NCBI GenBank assembly: GCA_914767715.1
Contig: OU612069.1
Span: 12,089,387 to 12,149,386, forward strand
Origin: Membranipora membranacea
Taxonomy: Eukaryota; Bryozoa; Gymnolaemata; Cheilostomatida; Membraniporidae
Direction of reading: 5' to 3'
Length of the DNA stretch: 60,000 nucleotides
A program made the position numbers and the translations under genes. The notes under the pieces were generated by a model. The model saw nothing but the letters and a program-made list of their open reading frames with translations. It made no database searches and was not told the DNA's origin. Every line of letters starts with the position of its first letter. Positions within the stretch are counted from its first letter, which is position 1. Positions 12,101-21,594 of the stretch are shown piece after piece.

Positions 12101-13491
12101 CAGCTTTTGAATATTCTGCTGAACTTTCTGGACAAGCTTTGTTTGCTGTTAATGAACGAAAATAAACATTTTGCAAATCCTTTTCCAATCACTGGAAAGT
12201 TCATGTTGGCGCTGTCAATGAAAAAAGTTAGCCAGGGGGTCTTTCAATAAGAAAGAGCGATACATTACTAAAGCAAGTTATCACTATCACAACACTCAAA
12301 ATTATCACTCACTTGGTCTTTCAGTTAGGCAAAATCGCTTCCAAATCGCTCACTCAGAATGTATATAGTTCCATTATTGAGTGAGAGATCTGAAAGCGAG
12401 AGTCTTAGCAGTTATCACTCACTCACTGATTGCGCGATCTGATTGCAATTTTGGCTGTTTCTAATTGAAAGACTCCCCCCCCCCAGTATTGGGTATCTAA
12501 AATATGGAGCCATCCACCATTAGTGATGACAAAAGTTGACCCTGACCAATCAGGTACCTTTGAAATCTAGCTGAGGACCATCACTTTTATGAGTTGGCTC
12601 TCAGCTGGATTTTAAAAGCACCCGATTGGTCAGGGTCAATTTTTGTCATCACTCATGGCGAATGACTGGGGAAGAAGTTACTCCCTACATTTTGAGAGCT
12701 CATATAACTCCATGCAAAGCTACTGGCTAGATGTTTTGATGCAACAACCCTCTATTTAAATTTTTGACTGGTGGCTCTGCTGGGCAAAGCCTAGCCTGTC
12801 TTGACAAGCTTTGTTCGGTGGGGGGAGGGGGAGGGAACAAAGCTTGTCAACTCTTGCATGCTCGACTGTCGAGCAGCCGATATTAAATATTGTCTTCTCT
12901 TGCGATCGAAAAGATAACTCCTTCATCACACTAATCAATTTGAATACATTCCTATACAAATTGATTCGTGTGGAAAAGGAGTTATCCTCCCGATTTCAAG
13001 AGAAGACAATATTTAATATACGCTGCTCGACTATACAATTTGATTAGTGAGATTAAGGAGTTATCTTCCCGATTGCAAGAGAAGACAATATCTAATATCG
13101 GCTGCTCGACGGTCGAGCATACAAGAGTTGACAAGCTTTGTTCCTTCCCCCCCCCCCACCGAACAAAGCTTGTCAAGACAGGCTAGGCAAAGCCTAACTG
13201 TGCCATAGTTGGTATTATACATACATACATACATATTACTTCTATTTACGCTTTTCACCTACCCTATGCTCAGCCAAAAGAAGTATTTCCTCTTGCTCAT
13301 CCCTCCAGCCAACAAATCTCTCTCTAGTCTCTTCATAGATCTCATCAAAGTTTATGAGGTCATGGTTATCCTCCAATCTATATTCTGCAGCCCTCAATGC
13401 TGATTGGCAGCGTTCCAATTCCTTCTCAACATCAGTGAGCATCATCATCTGCTCTTCAATATCATCTGGAAGCCCCATGTTGAAAGTGCTA
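3200..13491 (-). CDS. Coiled-coil / beta-propeller protein, TRIM-NHL-like C-terminal half
   Basis: Exons on the minus strand are 13491-13263 (ATG at 13478), 12145-11908, 4800-4003 and 3339-3200 (TAG). Their phases are 0, 1, 1 and they close to 463 residues. Residues 1-150 are strongly charged and helical, rich in E, K, L and Q, and predicted coiled coil. Residues 151-200 form a Pro/Ser/Thr linker beginning GVTPPSSK. Residues 200-463 are repeats of about 40 residues (WREDGNILCST, DHSVLVSDWDKVEVREY, DPVGITSDQSGLIYVV) typical of an NHL/WD-like propeller. This is the architecture of a TRIM protein without RING and B-box. The acceptor just before the ATG leaves room for an upstream exon, but I saw no RING or B-box up to about 25 kb. 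The 7.1 kb intron is full of transposon debris. Exons and frame are well supported. A ubiquitin-ligase or RNA-binding role would be inference only. Confidence 0.82.
4003..4800 (-). CDS. Exon 3 of the propeller gene (linker plus most blades)
   Basis: The acceptor TTTTAG lies at 4801-4806 and the donor GTGATT just left of 4003. The exon enters and leaves in phase 1. It encodes the proline-rich linker and about five propeller blades. The last blade is completed by exon 3339-3200, which ends GAALFKLK and then TAG. Confidence 0.85.
5575..6760 (+). pseudogene. LINE reverse transcriptase fragment (5' and 3' truncated)
   Basis: One open frame of about 383 residues (5592-6743) covers an almost complete RT domain. 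It has the N-terminal RT0/RT1 region (WKRAQVVPVPK, DFRPISLL), LDFSKAFDRM (motif A), GAPQGTKLGPILW (motif B) and KYADDTTFY (the catalytic YxDD box). No endonuclease lies upstream and no RNase H or tail downstream, so it is truncated at both ends even though the frame is intact. It lies antisense inside the 7.1 kb intron of the propeller gene. The clade is CR1/Jockey-like by motif style. The open frame suggests a fairly recent insertion. Confidence 0.88.
6761..8750. other. Intronic stretch with minor direct repeats and a C-run
   Basis: Intron of the minus-strand propeller gene. I see a direct repeat of about 75 bp (7272-7340 and 7358-7428, both containing GTGCTTCAAAACAAAC and CAGCTGCATCT). A poly-C run at about 8376-8389 is followed by a GC-rich patch. 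No supported exon. Confidence 0.5.
7272..7428. repeat. Direct repeat pair (~75 bp)
   Basis: Two diverged copies start with GTGCTTCAAAACAAAC and end with AGACCAGCTGCATCT plus a GATTTTCA-like end. The spacing is about 86 bp. Origin unknown. Confidence 0.6.
8755..9095. repeat. ~60 bp tandem repeat
   Basis: About five diverged copies of a unit of roughly 60 bp containing AACTACACTGAT, CATACTTTCAGAA and CAGGCTAATCT. One copy is interrupted near 8945-8975 by extra sequence. It lies inside the propeller-gene intron. Confidence 0.85.
9096..10395. other. Intronic stretch, possible LTR-element flank
   Basis: No supported exon. A short duplicated phrase (GGTGATAAAGCTCTTC) occurs at about 9223 and 9302. 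The region precedes a BEL/Pao-like gag and could contain its 5' LTR, but I found no matching second LTR, so this is only a suggestion. Confidence 0.35.
10396..11460 (+). pseudogene. BEL/Pao-like LTR retrotransposon gag remnant
   Basis: Broken plus-strand frames together resemble a BEL/Pao gag. A Pro/Ser/Thr leader at 10398-10770 ends in a FSGFP motif, standing for the usual FSGDP. A capsid-like part at 10770-11090 includes KLIILLPHVNSDAKGWI, ENFGDPFDAENERREKL and LRQFKNSSFV. A basic linker at 11106-11381 is followed by a zinc-knuckle-like CNNC...HDSAEC near 11397-11440. Frameshifts at about 10760 and 10985 and several stops make it non-functional. No protease, RT or integrase follows on this strand. 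Confidence 0.65.
11908..12145 (-). CDS. Exon 2 of the propeller gene (coiled coil, no ATG)
   Basis: This exon has no start codon in its open frame, so it is easily missed. The acceptor is TTAACAG before CAAACAAAG and the donor is GATCAAG then GTAAACAGG. It encodes 79 residues, including VQQNIQKLANTSARSLEKE and VAKLKSLMTKYEHVDKL. It leaves in phase 1, which matches the phase needed by the exon at 4800. Confidence 0.82.
12234..12484. mobile_element. MITE with poly-C end, copy 1
   Basis: An inverted-repeat element of about 250 bp. The left end reads GGGGGTCTTTCAATAAGAAA. The right end, reverse-complemented, reads G-run then AGTCTTTCAATTAGAAA. Inner parts (TTATCACTATCAC, ATCGCTCACTCAGAATGTAT) match the element at 42177-42421. 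It lies in intron 1 of the propeller gene. I could not define a target duplication. Confidence 0.75.
12792..13185. mobile_element. Palindromic MITE with 9 bp target duplication
   Basis: A 394 bp element bounded by TAGCCTGTCTTGACAAGC at the left and its exact reverse complement at the right. The long inverted repeats continue through GCTTTGTTCGGTGGGG and a TCGAGCA/GCAGCCGATAT arm. The same 9 bp, GGCAAAGCC, flank both ends (12783-12791 and 13186-13194). There is no coding capacity, so it is non-autonomous. A 9 bp duplication fits MULE- or Merlin-type elements. It lies in intron 1 of the propeller gene. Confidence 0.88.
13263..13478 (-). CDS. First coding exon of the propeller gene
   Basis: ATG at 13478. 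It encodes 72 residues starting MGLPDDIEEQMMML, acidic and helical. The donor is CATAGG then GTAGGTG (phase 0). A good acceptor (TTCTACTTAG) lies 13 bases before the ATG, so a non-coding or further coding exon exists upstream. Confidence 0.78.
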
Positions 13492-13599
13492 CTAAGTAGA
13501 ATAAAAATGAGAACTTCCAATGAAATGGTGGGTAATGTTAGCAAGGAAAACTGTGAATTAAAGAAAACACTTTTCGGTTTCAATCAATTGTTTTTCCAT

Positions 13600-14460
13600 T
13601 GAAAAGTAACAAATACTAGCAACTGATATGCTCAGGGAAACCAACAAAAAGAAGCAAAACTGTTTGTCTCAGGTAGACAGATAAGTGAGGTAGATCAATT
13701 TCGATCTATTTATCTGCATTTGGATTTGCTCTCCCCCACAACTCTGAATGCAGGCAAATTGATCAAAATTTGATGCAGGATTTTTACTAATACTCAATTC
13801 TCAATAATAGGAATCGGCAGTGAAACATCCTAAAATCTGACAATCTGACAAACACAAATTATGTCTGAGAATTAAACCCACTGCTTAATTTTCAGCTCGG
13901 TAGGTAATTGTTACTGAGACATAATTACAGTTGTAGAGAGAGTCGGTCATGATGAAGCACTAAATGTCACTCGAAGACTATGATGAATACAATGAGTGAA
14001 ATGGAAACAATGAGTAGAAACTAAGAAGCACTCAGAGATAATGCAGTATATCAGCGCCTCTGATATACGATAAGCATAGTTGAAATGTACTATAACATGT
14101 GTTGGTAAATTAGACTAGAAACAGAGATTCGCTGGGCGCTATGGTTCTAAGGTTCAATAATAGGGATTAGCAGTGTATAATTCAATATTTGACAATCTGA
14201 CAAACACAACTTTATCTGAGAAATAAACTGGGCACAGCTTATTTTGCACCTCAGTAGGTATTTGTTACTGAGACATAATTCGTCTCATGTCATGGTAAAG
14301 CGCTGCCTGGTAAAAAAAGCTTTGAACAAATAAGACGATATGTCATTGGTGTTACACTACACAAATACAACAACACAGAAATTATGTAGGCTATTTTGTC
14401 TAGATACAATATTGGCGTAATAAGGACATTGCAATTGCTGCTTTCCGTACTTGCTAAGTC
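13600..14460. repeat. Gene-free stretch with a ~140 bp direct repeat
   Basis: Two diverged copies (about 13793-13930 and 14150-14285) share TCAATAATAGG, GACAATCTGACAAACACAA and TTACTGAGACATAATT. The copy spacing is about 357 bp. No exon is evident between them. It probably derives from an old transposon or tandem duplication. Confidence 0.65.
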
Positions 14461-14474
14461 TCCCTATTTAGGTT

Positions 14475-15400
14475 GGACCCTCCTTGCAGATTTTCACACC
14501 CACTTTCCACTTTTTGTAATTCTCACTATTTCCTCCTGATTTGAGAGGAAATAGCCCCTTTCGCTGGATTAAGCGTATAATATGTGCCTCAGGCGCCCCA
14601 TCATATATGTGGTAAGCCTGTGGGATGTAATGCGATACACAGTCCATGATTCTACACCATACCGTAGCGTGGATAGCACTATTGCACGGTAGACTGCAGG
14701 TGGAGGTGCTTATTATCCCATACTCGTTCTCGCAGCCTCCCAAAAGCAGTGGATGCTTCTGACTTCCTGGATTTCAGTTCTTCATGTAGCTTGTTCTTGT
14801 CTGACAATGTTGACCCTAGATATTTGAAATGGCTTACTCTTTTTAGATCTTGATAATCAATTTTGATATTAAGGCCCTCGGTGTAAGATCCTGGGACTGG
14901 TTGGTACATCATTTCTGTCTTTTTGATGTTGATGTTAAGTCTAAATGCTTTTGCTGCATCTGAAAATCTTGTTACGATTGCTTGAGCATCATCAAAGCTG
15001 TGAGCAATGAAGGCTGTGTCATCCGTGAACAACAATTCTCCCACTAATAAATCTTTGGTCTTGCATGTTGATTTAAACTGACTGACATTGAAGAGATCTG
15101 CATTTGGGCGGCTTTGTATTAGGACTCCCTTGTTACAGTCATTGAATGCATGGGTTAGAGTTGCAGTGAGGAATAAGGAAAAGAGCGTTGGTGCAAGAAC
15201 ACATTCTTGTTTGACCCCATTTGATAACGTAAATGGATCTGAGAGTTCGCCGTTCAAGCTTACTCTGGCTTGCTTGGTTTTGTGCAAGGCTTTGATGAGG
15301 CTGGTGAACTTCTTCGGGCAGCCATATCTATTAAGCAGCTTCCATAGGGCAGTTCTATTCACAGTGCTGAATGCTTTAGAAAAGTCCATTCCATTCAGCT
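14475..15400 (-). pseudogene. LINE reverse transcriptase remnant
   Basis: A frame of 236 residues (15389-14679) covers RT motif A (MDFSKAFSTVNR), motif B (GVKQECVLAPTLFSLF), the catalytic box FTDDTAF and the thumb/KYLGSTLS region. It runs on after a frameshift into 14743-14468 with the RLRERVW...HLQSTVQ end. Typical active-site residues are altered (GVKQGC has become GVKQEC). It starts in the middle of the RT domain, so it is 5' truncated. The motifs are unlike the LINE at 5575-6760, so this is a different clade. Confidence 0.85.
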
Positions 15401-15849
15401 AGTTTCAGTTTCTGTGATTGAACCTTGTTAACCTGGGCGACGTCCAAGCCGGTATGAGTTTTCGTTGTCGTTGTCATGATTCATAGAGATTGCCGGCAAG
15501 GTATTAGACTACACAGGGTTTTGTCAGTAACCTGGCAAGGAGTACCCGAGACGAGACCACTGTACCCGTAGTCCCATTGTCTGGCCGGAAGATACATGGA
15601 GTTATTGAGTCTACCGCCCTTGAGTCAGAGTGGCACTTTCCCTGGGTTTTTTGTTTGGGTTTGCTCCCTTAGCCTTTTTCCAGAAGGGGGACAGCTGCAA
15701 TGCAGCAGGGTCAACAATGTTGTGGCTGTGACTTAGCAGAGGTGCCCTTCTTGAACCTTTGGCTCTAACCTATGCTAGATCACCACCAAGATACTGTGTA
15801 TCCTCCTTGTTGTCCTGCTCCCGGATTGTCAGCTAGATTTTAGGTGTAC
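15401..15849. other. No gene seen
   Basis: Between two retroelement remnants. Slightly GC-richer than the surroundings. I recognise no exon or repeat. Confidence 0.4.
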
Positions 15850-17250
15850 AGGCTACTAGTTTGACATCAGGTAGTTGGGAATCTCCTGATTGAGCCTGTG
15901 AGAGACTGCTTGTGGGGATTGCATGACCCATGTATCATGAGGACCTGTAGTCTCTTCACAAGCGAGTAATAGAGATATAGAGCTTCACCAATGTTCTTAT
16001 TCCCTCCATTGAGGGTGATAGCTAGAGGTCTTGTAGTGCTTTCAACAGCTTGACATGTTCTGCTATTAGTTTGCACTGGGTGCCCAGGTTGCTGTGTATC
16101 CATTCTGGTATGCCGAGGTAATCAATATAATCTGATCTAGTACATCTGCCACTGTTTTTGCTGTTACCTCTGGAATGGGTACCACGTCCCTCCAACTGGT
16201 GAAATGGTCAGAGAGCACTAACTCTATCTTGTTCCCTTGAGGAGTAGGAGTGAGAGGTTCCACCAGCCTTATAGATACCACTTACCAAGGACAGCCTTCA
16301 GATAGTTGCTGTTTGTTCTGAGTTGAGTTGGGTGGCTGTTTATTGCTGCTTGGCAAATCTCACAAGTTTGCATAAGCGCCCAGATATCTCTTTCCTAGCC
16401 ATAACCAATTTAGCCTCAGCCATTTGTAGGTTTTATTGATGCCTGTGTCGTGTTGCGTATCTTCTATACCTAGGGTTTGCATAGGCAGAGGGCTGACGGT
16501 CAGCCATTTAGCGTGCTGGTTCTATGTGAATCTTATCTGTAGGATGTCCATATCCAATCGACATGGTAGAAAGTTTTAGCTAACTTCTTTAGCTCAGTGC
16601 TTCCTCCCTCTAGGCTGAGGGGTGTCCCGGTTGGAATTTATTCTCTTTTCTTATTATTGTGTATTATTTTGGCTCCGTGCCAGTCTGTTGTATTATTTCT
16701 GTCCAGGAAGGTCCTCCCTGCTGCCTCCATTCGCTGGCATTAGTTGCCTGCCTGATGTTTCTTTCGAAATTTGAAGTCAACAAGAATTTATAGACATCCG
16801 GCAACCTGATGAGCTGGCTCTTTCCATTTGTAAAGCCAATGGAGTGAGGCATGATACCTCCGTAGCAGAAACTCTTTCCCATGTAAGTATGGTTTGAGCA
16901 TTCTGTATTTGTGAAAGTAATTCTACTACTTCTAGGATGGAATTGAGTCTGGGATTTGGGCAACCTAGTACTGGAGAGTTGAAAACAAAATTTCTAGCTG
17001 CTGAAAAGCTGCTTTCTCTTACCCGTCCACTGAAAAGTAGCCTCCTAGGTGAGTACACTGATAGGTTTATCTCCAGTCGCATAGTCGGGGCCAAATTGTA
17101 CAGTCTTGTCTCCGTCCTTGCTGACAATGTGTCCTAGATATTTTACTTCCTGTTTCGAGAGCTCACATTTACTGCGGTTTAGTTTAAGATTGGCTGTTTA
17201 AAATCTTAGATGTTCCTCAAATTTGCTAGAAAATGATCACATTGTCTAGG
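15850..17250 (-). pseudogene. Ty3/Gypsy LTR retrotransposon pol remnant
   Basis: Pol pieces in RT-to-integrase order on the minus strand. The end of the RT palm lies at about 17100-17200 (KYLGHIVSKDG). RNase H-like debris follows at 16660-17100. An HHCC-type integrase zinc finger piece is at about 16335-16400 (CEICQAAINSHP). The integrase core start is at 16066-16281 (LSDHFTSWRDVVPIPEVTA, containing the first catalytic D). Frameshifts and stops occur throughout. I saw no LTRs. Dead element. Confidence 0.75.
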
Positions 17251-17494
17251 TACAGTAGAAGGGGGTCCAAGTTAGCCCGTTCAAAACTCTCTTCATAAGC
17301 CCCTCAAAAGAATCTGGGTAATCTCTTTGGTTTCCATAATCTGTTTTTTGTCACGACTGTGGCGCTATTACTGATGTCTTTACTAGTGTTGTATTCAGGA
17401 TCGAGTCAAAGGGTCGGGTTTTGGGTTTCTGTGGTCGGGTCATGTTAGGGTCAAGTCGGGTCTGAGGACTGCATCTTCACGGGTCTCAACTAGT

Positions 17495-17578
17495 GATGGT
17501 CAATATGCTGCCTACACCTGGACTCGAACCTGAGACCTTGTGACCCACAGTCCACGATCTTAACCACTACGCTATGGA
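17495..17578 (-). mobile_element. tRNA-derived SINE head
   Basis: On the minus strand it has an RNA polymerase III A box (TAGCGTAGTGG) and a B box (GGTTCGAGTCC) at tRNA-like spacing. A proper acceptor stem is lacking, so I call it a SINE or tRNA relic rather than a tRNA gene. Confidence 0.6.
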
Positions 17579-17749
17579 TTTTGAGTGGCGATTTTAGAAA
17601 TGGAGACTATACGATCAAAAAACATAGCTATTAAGCCTTGTACCCACCAATGTGCTTTTTTAATCTCAGGAATTTCTAAGATTTTGCACTGGCAATCATT
17701 AAGAATTTGTGGGTACCACAAAATGCAGCACAACATATCGCACAACATA

Positions 17750-17785
17750 TCGCACGAAAGTAGAAACAATTCTACTTTCGTGCGA
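17750..17785. repeat. Perfect 16 bp hairpin
   Basis: Two 16-base arms, TCGCACGAAAGTAGAA and its reverse complement, separated by ACAA. It is probably the centre of a small palindromic element. Open frames on both strands across it are by-products of the symmetry. Confidence 0.85.
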
Positions 17786-17924
17786 AGGTTGTTAACGCAC
17801 GATCTCTGTGTATTTTGTACCCACCAATCACAGCAATGCACAAGTGGTCGTGCATGATTGCAGATGAGTTCCTGAGACAGTTATGATGGAAAAAGAAATT
17901 TAACAAACAAGATTCTTGTAAATT

Positions 17925-18115
17925 AAGGCTTTGAATCTAACTGCTAGACCAGCTATTGTAACTGATGGTTTAACAAAGCACATGATAACCAACACCGTAA
18001 TGGACCTGCTTTTGAATTGAGAAACCAAGCTAATCTAAGTTAAAATTATATTGTTACTCTCATGCATTTAGTATAGGTTCTGACATTATTTGGAGAACAC
18101 AGAAGGCTGTGAAAT
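17925..18115 (+). repeat. Diverged dispersed block, copy A
   Basis: Block of about 190 bp containing GCTAGACCAGCTATTGTAA and ending CATTTAGTATAGGTTCTGACATTATT-GGAGAAC (read in two parts). Related copies lie near 20100, 21240, 22385 and 24040, with a partial one near 23045. Each full copy ends in a TTTAG-like acceptor context followed by a short open frame (GSDI...RT). Confidence 0.65.
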
Positions 18116-18780
18116 TATTGTCAATGTTATTACATCAGAGAAAAAGAACTGGGACTAAAACAGCCAAGGGTAGTTTAAAGGAACCTTTGATGGTATTCTG
18201 TCGGCTCTATCAAAGGTGCTGACAATGCTAGTTTTTAATGATCATAAAACCTCATCACCTGCACAAGCATATCTCTAGATGAACCAGTGCAAAGCAACAT
18301 TGAGTTGAAAAATCAAAAACTCTATAGCGGTCCATAGATGGATGTCGTCAAAACATTAAACAAAGAGGCAAGGGGGGTAGGTAGGTTTTATACGATAGAT
18401 AAACACTAAGCAACTTAACGCGAGATCACAAGGATGCAGCTTTTTAAAATATTTAGCATCTCACTGGCACATCAAAACTCAATATTTGATTAATTGTCAT
18501 CATGAAGAGGGCGGGGGGGGGGGGGTAGCTGGTAAATTATTGGTACTGTGGGTTAGCAGGTGTGGCCTGTCGAAAGGATATATTTCAGATGTTCATGTCA
18601 TCCTTGTTTTTGCACCTGTTTGCTAATAGCTGTAATTTCGGATGAGAACTCCAAGGCAATATTAACATCGACAAGAGGGAGTTCATTGGTTTGATGTTTG
18701 ATATTTTCTAGATGGCTTTTCGAAAATAGGTGACAGAGAAGAAGTTGGCTGGCCATTGAATTAACTTGGTGCGTAACAAA
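18116..18780. other. No gene seen
   Basis: AT-rich, with a G-run of about 11 near 18514-18524. No supported exon. Confidence 0.4.
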
Positions 18781-18799
18781 TATGAGCAATAATTTGTTT

Positions 18800-19920
18800 C
18801 AGGCTTTGAATCAACAAAATTTCTGTCCCATTGCACTGACCTCCCATCTAGCTAAGTGTCTCGAAAGGCTGATCATCACCCATCTACGCCCACTGGTAAC
18901 TGACAGCAACCAGTTCGCCTACCACCAGCACCGTTCAACAGAATATGCACAGATAATAGCGCTTGACACCATCCCAGAACACCTTGACGCTAATGCTAGC
19001 GACTACGTAAGGGGTATGTTCATTGACTTTACATCAGCGTTCAACACGATATGCCCAGCAATTCTGATAGAAAAATGATCGAGAAGCTCAAACAAACATC
19101 TCTGCACCCAAATCTGATTAGCTGGACCTTCAACTTTCTCATCAACCGCCAGCAGAAACTTAGTACCAACCTCAACACATCACCATTCATCAGCTACAAC
19201 ATCAACAGGAAGCCCACAGGGCTGCGTCATCTCCCCTGTTCTGTTCTCAATATATCTGATCTAGATCAGCTACCGCCATCCAATAACAATATGCTTTGTA
19301 TAAATATGCTGACGACTTATTATTTCTCAAAAAACTAGCCCAAAACCAACTTTCAACTATGCAGCAAGAGATGACAACTCTGAACCAATGGTGCAATGAT
19401 AATCATCTCATATTTAATAAGAGCAAGACCAAAAAACTAATCCTAGCTAATGCAAAGGACAATCCCAGTCCATAGGAGTTATCTATCTGTGGTGTCGTCA
19501 TCGAGCGAGTCGAGGAATATAAATATCTGTGAACCACGATAACAAAAAAAGTAAAATTCCTCTAAAACAGTGGAAAGCTTGTCAAGAAAGCTTTGTAAGA
19601 AGCTGAATGTAATGAACATTTTTGTTATGGGAACATCAGATAAACTCACTACCATATGCTATAAAACATTCATGGAAAGTGGGCTAGTGCACAATCTACT
19701 AGCCATATACCATATTTCTCTAAACAAAATCACCAAGTGTGCCGAGAAGCTGTCCAAAGCTCCCCTCCCACAACTAGCAGACACAGTAAAACACAGAGTT
19801 GAAACCAAATCCCTCAGAACGGTGGCCACCAACGCACCTAACCCTCTACTCTCTTTTGACACGCTACCATCTGGTCATTTTAAGTATCTACCCTACCGCA
19901 TTAACCTTTTGAGTAAATCA
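18800..19920 (+). pseudogene. LINE reverse transcriptase remnant
   Basis: Broken plus-strand frames in RT order: FCPIALTSHLAKCLERLI, QFAYHQHRSTEYA, GMFIDFTSAFNTICP (motif A, about 19012-19060), ISWTFNFLINRQQKL, then a degraded GxPQG box. Near 19310 a YADDLLFLKK-like sequence appears in another frame. The end is TVATNAPNPLLSFDTLPSGHF. Several stops and frameshifts are present. CR1-like in style. Its insertion separates copies A and B of the dispersed block. Confidence 0.78.
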
Positions 19921-20094
19921 CTCTTTTACTTTATTTTCTACCTTTTTTTTGTATTTTTGTATTATATGTAAACCACAAATCGTTTTTATGCAATCATTCA
20001 GTTTTAGACATCAACACTTTTATTAACAATTTTTACAGCAGGCAATCAAGCTTTTTAATTCTCAATCACCCCTTTGAGAGAATAAAGGTGCATA

Positions 20095-20280
20095 CAAAAT
20101 CACACGCTGGTAGACTGCTATTGTAATTGTCATAAACCAATAAAACCAATAAAGCATTTGAAAACCGTAAGAGGCCAGCATTCAATTTATGAAACTAGGC
20201 TAACCAGAGTTAAGATCTATTGTTTCATCAAAGTATTTAGCATAGGTTCTGAAACTGTTAGGGGAACAAACAAAGATATG
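20095..20280 (+). repeat. Diverged dispersed block, copy B
   Basis: Shares GTAGACTGCTATTGTAATTGT, the AACCAATAAAAC core and the end TATTTAGCATAGGTTCTGA with the other copies. Confidence 0.65.
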
Positions 20281-20504
20281 TACATATTGGTGCTGTTTTA
20301 GTGCTGGTAGATATGGAAACATGGAACTCCCTAGAGGTGTTTTAGCTGTCTTTCAAGATTTTTAACTCATTCACAGAACTAAATGCCTAGATAAACTCAC
20401 AAGGAGAAAATTTGGTTCTGAAAATTCTGTTACTCTAAATTGGAGGTGTATTATAAAACACCATACATCAGCGTAGTATGAGATCCCCTTAATATTTTGT
20501 TGCT

Positions 20505-20790
20505 ATTGGAGCGGGGAGTCGGGGGGAGGGGCATCAGGTTTAGTTATTGGTAATTATTGAAATTATTTTGATTCAATCGCCATCATACCATAATGATAAG
20601 GTATCTACAATAAAATTGCTGCCGCCTCACACTTTTATAGGGATGATAGAGTCAGAGATTTCATACTCAAGAGTCGATTAGGTTCAATCTTATTCTACAT
20701 TTAAATCTACATTTTAATCTACACCTCTCCTGGTAAGGGGGGGGGGGCGTCAGGAGGGGGGGGGGGCAAGAGTAAAGGGGGTGCATACAA
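20505..20790. repeat. G-homopolymer patches
   Basis: Several runs of 7-10 G (near 20520, 20738 and 20755) separated by AT-rich sequence. No gene seen. Possible G-quadruplex former. Confidence 0.7.
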
Positions 20791-21234
20791 GTAACATCTG
20801 TGAATTATATAGAATAGAATATTAGATATGATTGAAGGTAGATTAGACTATAAGAGAGCAGGTAAAATGAATAGGCTTGAGATAAATCAAACTTATTAGA
20901 CCTAGCACAGTCATGAAGATACTCGAGGGTATAATTAAAAATCATAAGTATAGTTGGATGAACAAGTCGGAAAGTGCTTGATGCTGCAACAAAACCTGCC
21001 AATCCTCCCCTTCCCCTATAACCTCTCACAAACAGTTTCTGGCTTATACTTCATGTTTTTTGGTTAAAAAATAATATGCAAATTCAGTTGTGGTGCACAT
21101 ACCTGATACTGGGCGGATCGGTAAAATCTGATATGACGTGGTGTGAAGTGCCGTCTGTTATGAGATCTTCACAGTTTGGCTATTCGGAATGGCTTTCCTA
21201 TAATGGAAAGAGAAATGTAAAAAAACACATTCTT

Positions 21235-21430
21235 AAATTAAGGCTTTGAATCTAAATGCTAGACAAGTCATTATAACTTTTAAAAACAATAGAAACCTGA
21301 TCGACTACAGAATATTGTTTAATCAACTGACCAGCATTTGATTTGAGAAATTAAGCTATCTGAGTTCAAATCCATTGTTACTCTCATATATTTAGTATAG
21401 GTTCTTACATTATTATGGGAAATGAAGAGG
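21235..21430 (+). repeat. Diverged dispersed block, copy C
   Basis: Begins TTAAGGCTTTGAATCTAA, as in copy A, and ends ATTTAGTATAGGTTCTTACA. The best match is to copy A. Confidence 0.7.
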
Positions 21431-21594
21431 GCTATGAATTTGATTTCTGAGATTTGTCTGGGGGGGCTCAGAGTATCTCTAGGTGTCATGAGGGGGCAAG
21501 AGTTTGAGGTCTCAGACGAGAATTATAAAGGCTTCAGATTAATCAAAATATTGATCAGAGCTATCGTAGTCATAAAGATTTTACTTGGCAGTAT

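Noticed and set aside
17572-17857. About 90-residue frames on both strands
   Set aside because: Both are by-products of a palindromic region. No family resemblance.
21110-21198. Exon-like segment on the minus strand with good acceptor and donor
   Set aside because: All three frames contain stops. It could be a UTR or ncRNA exon but cannot be supported as coding.
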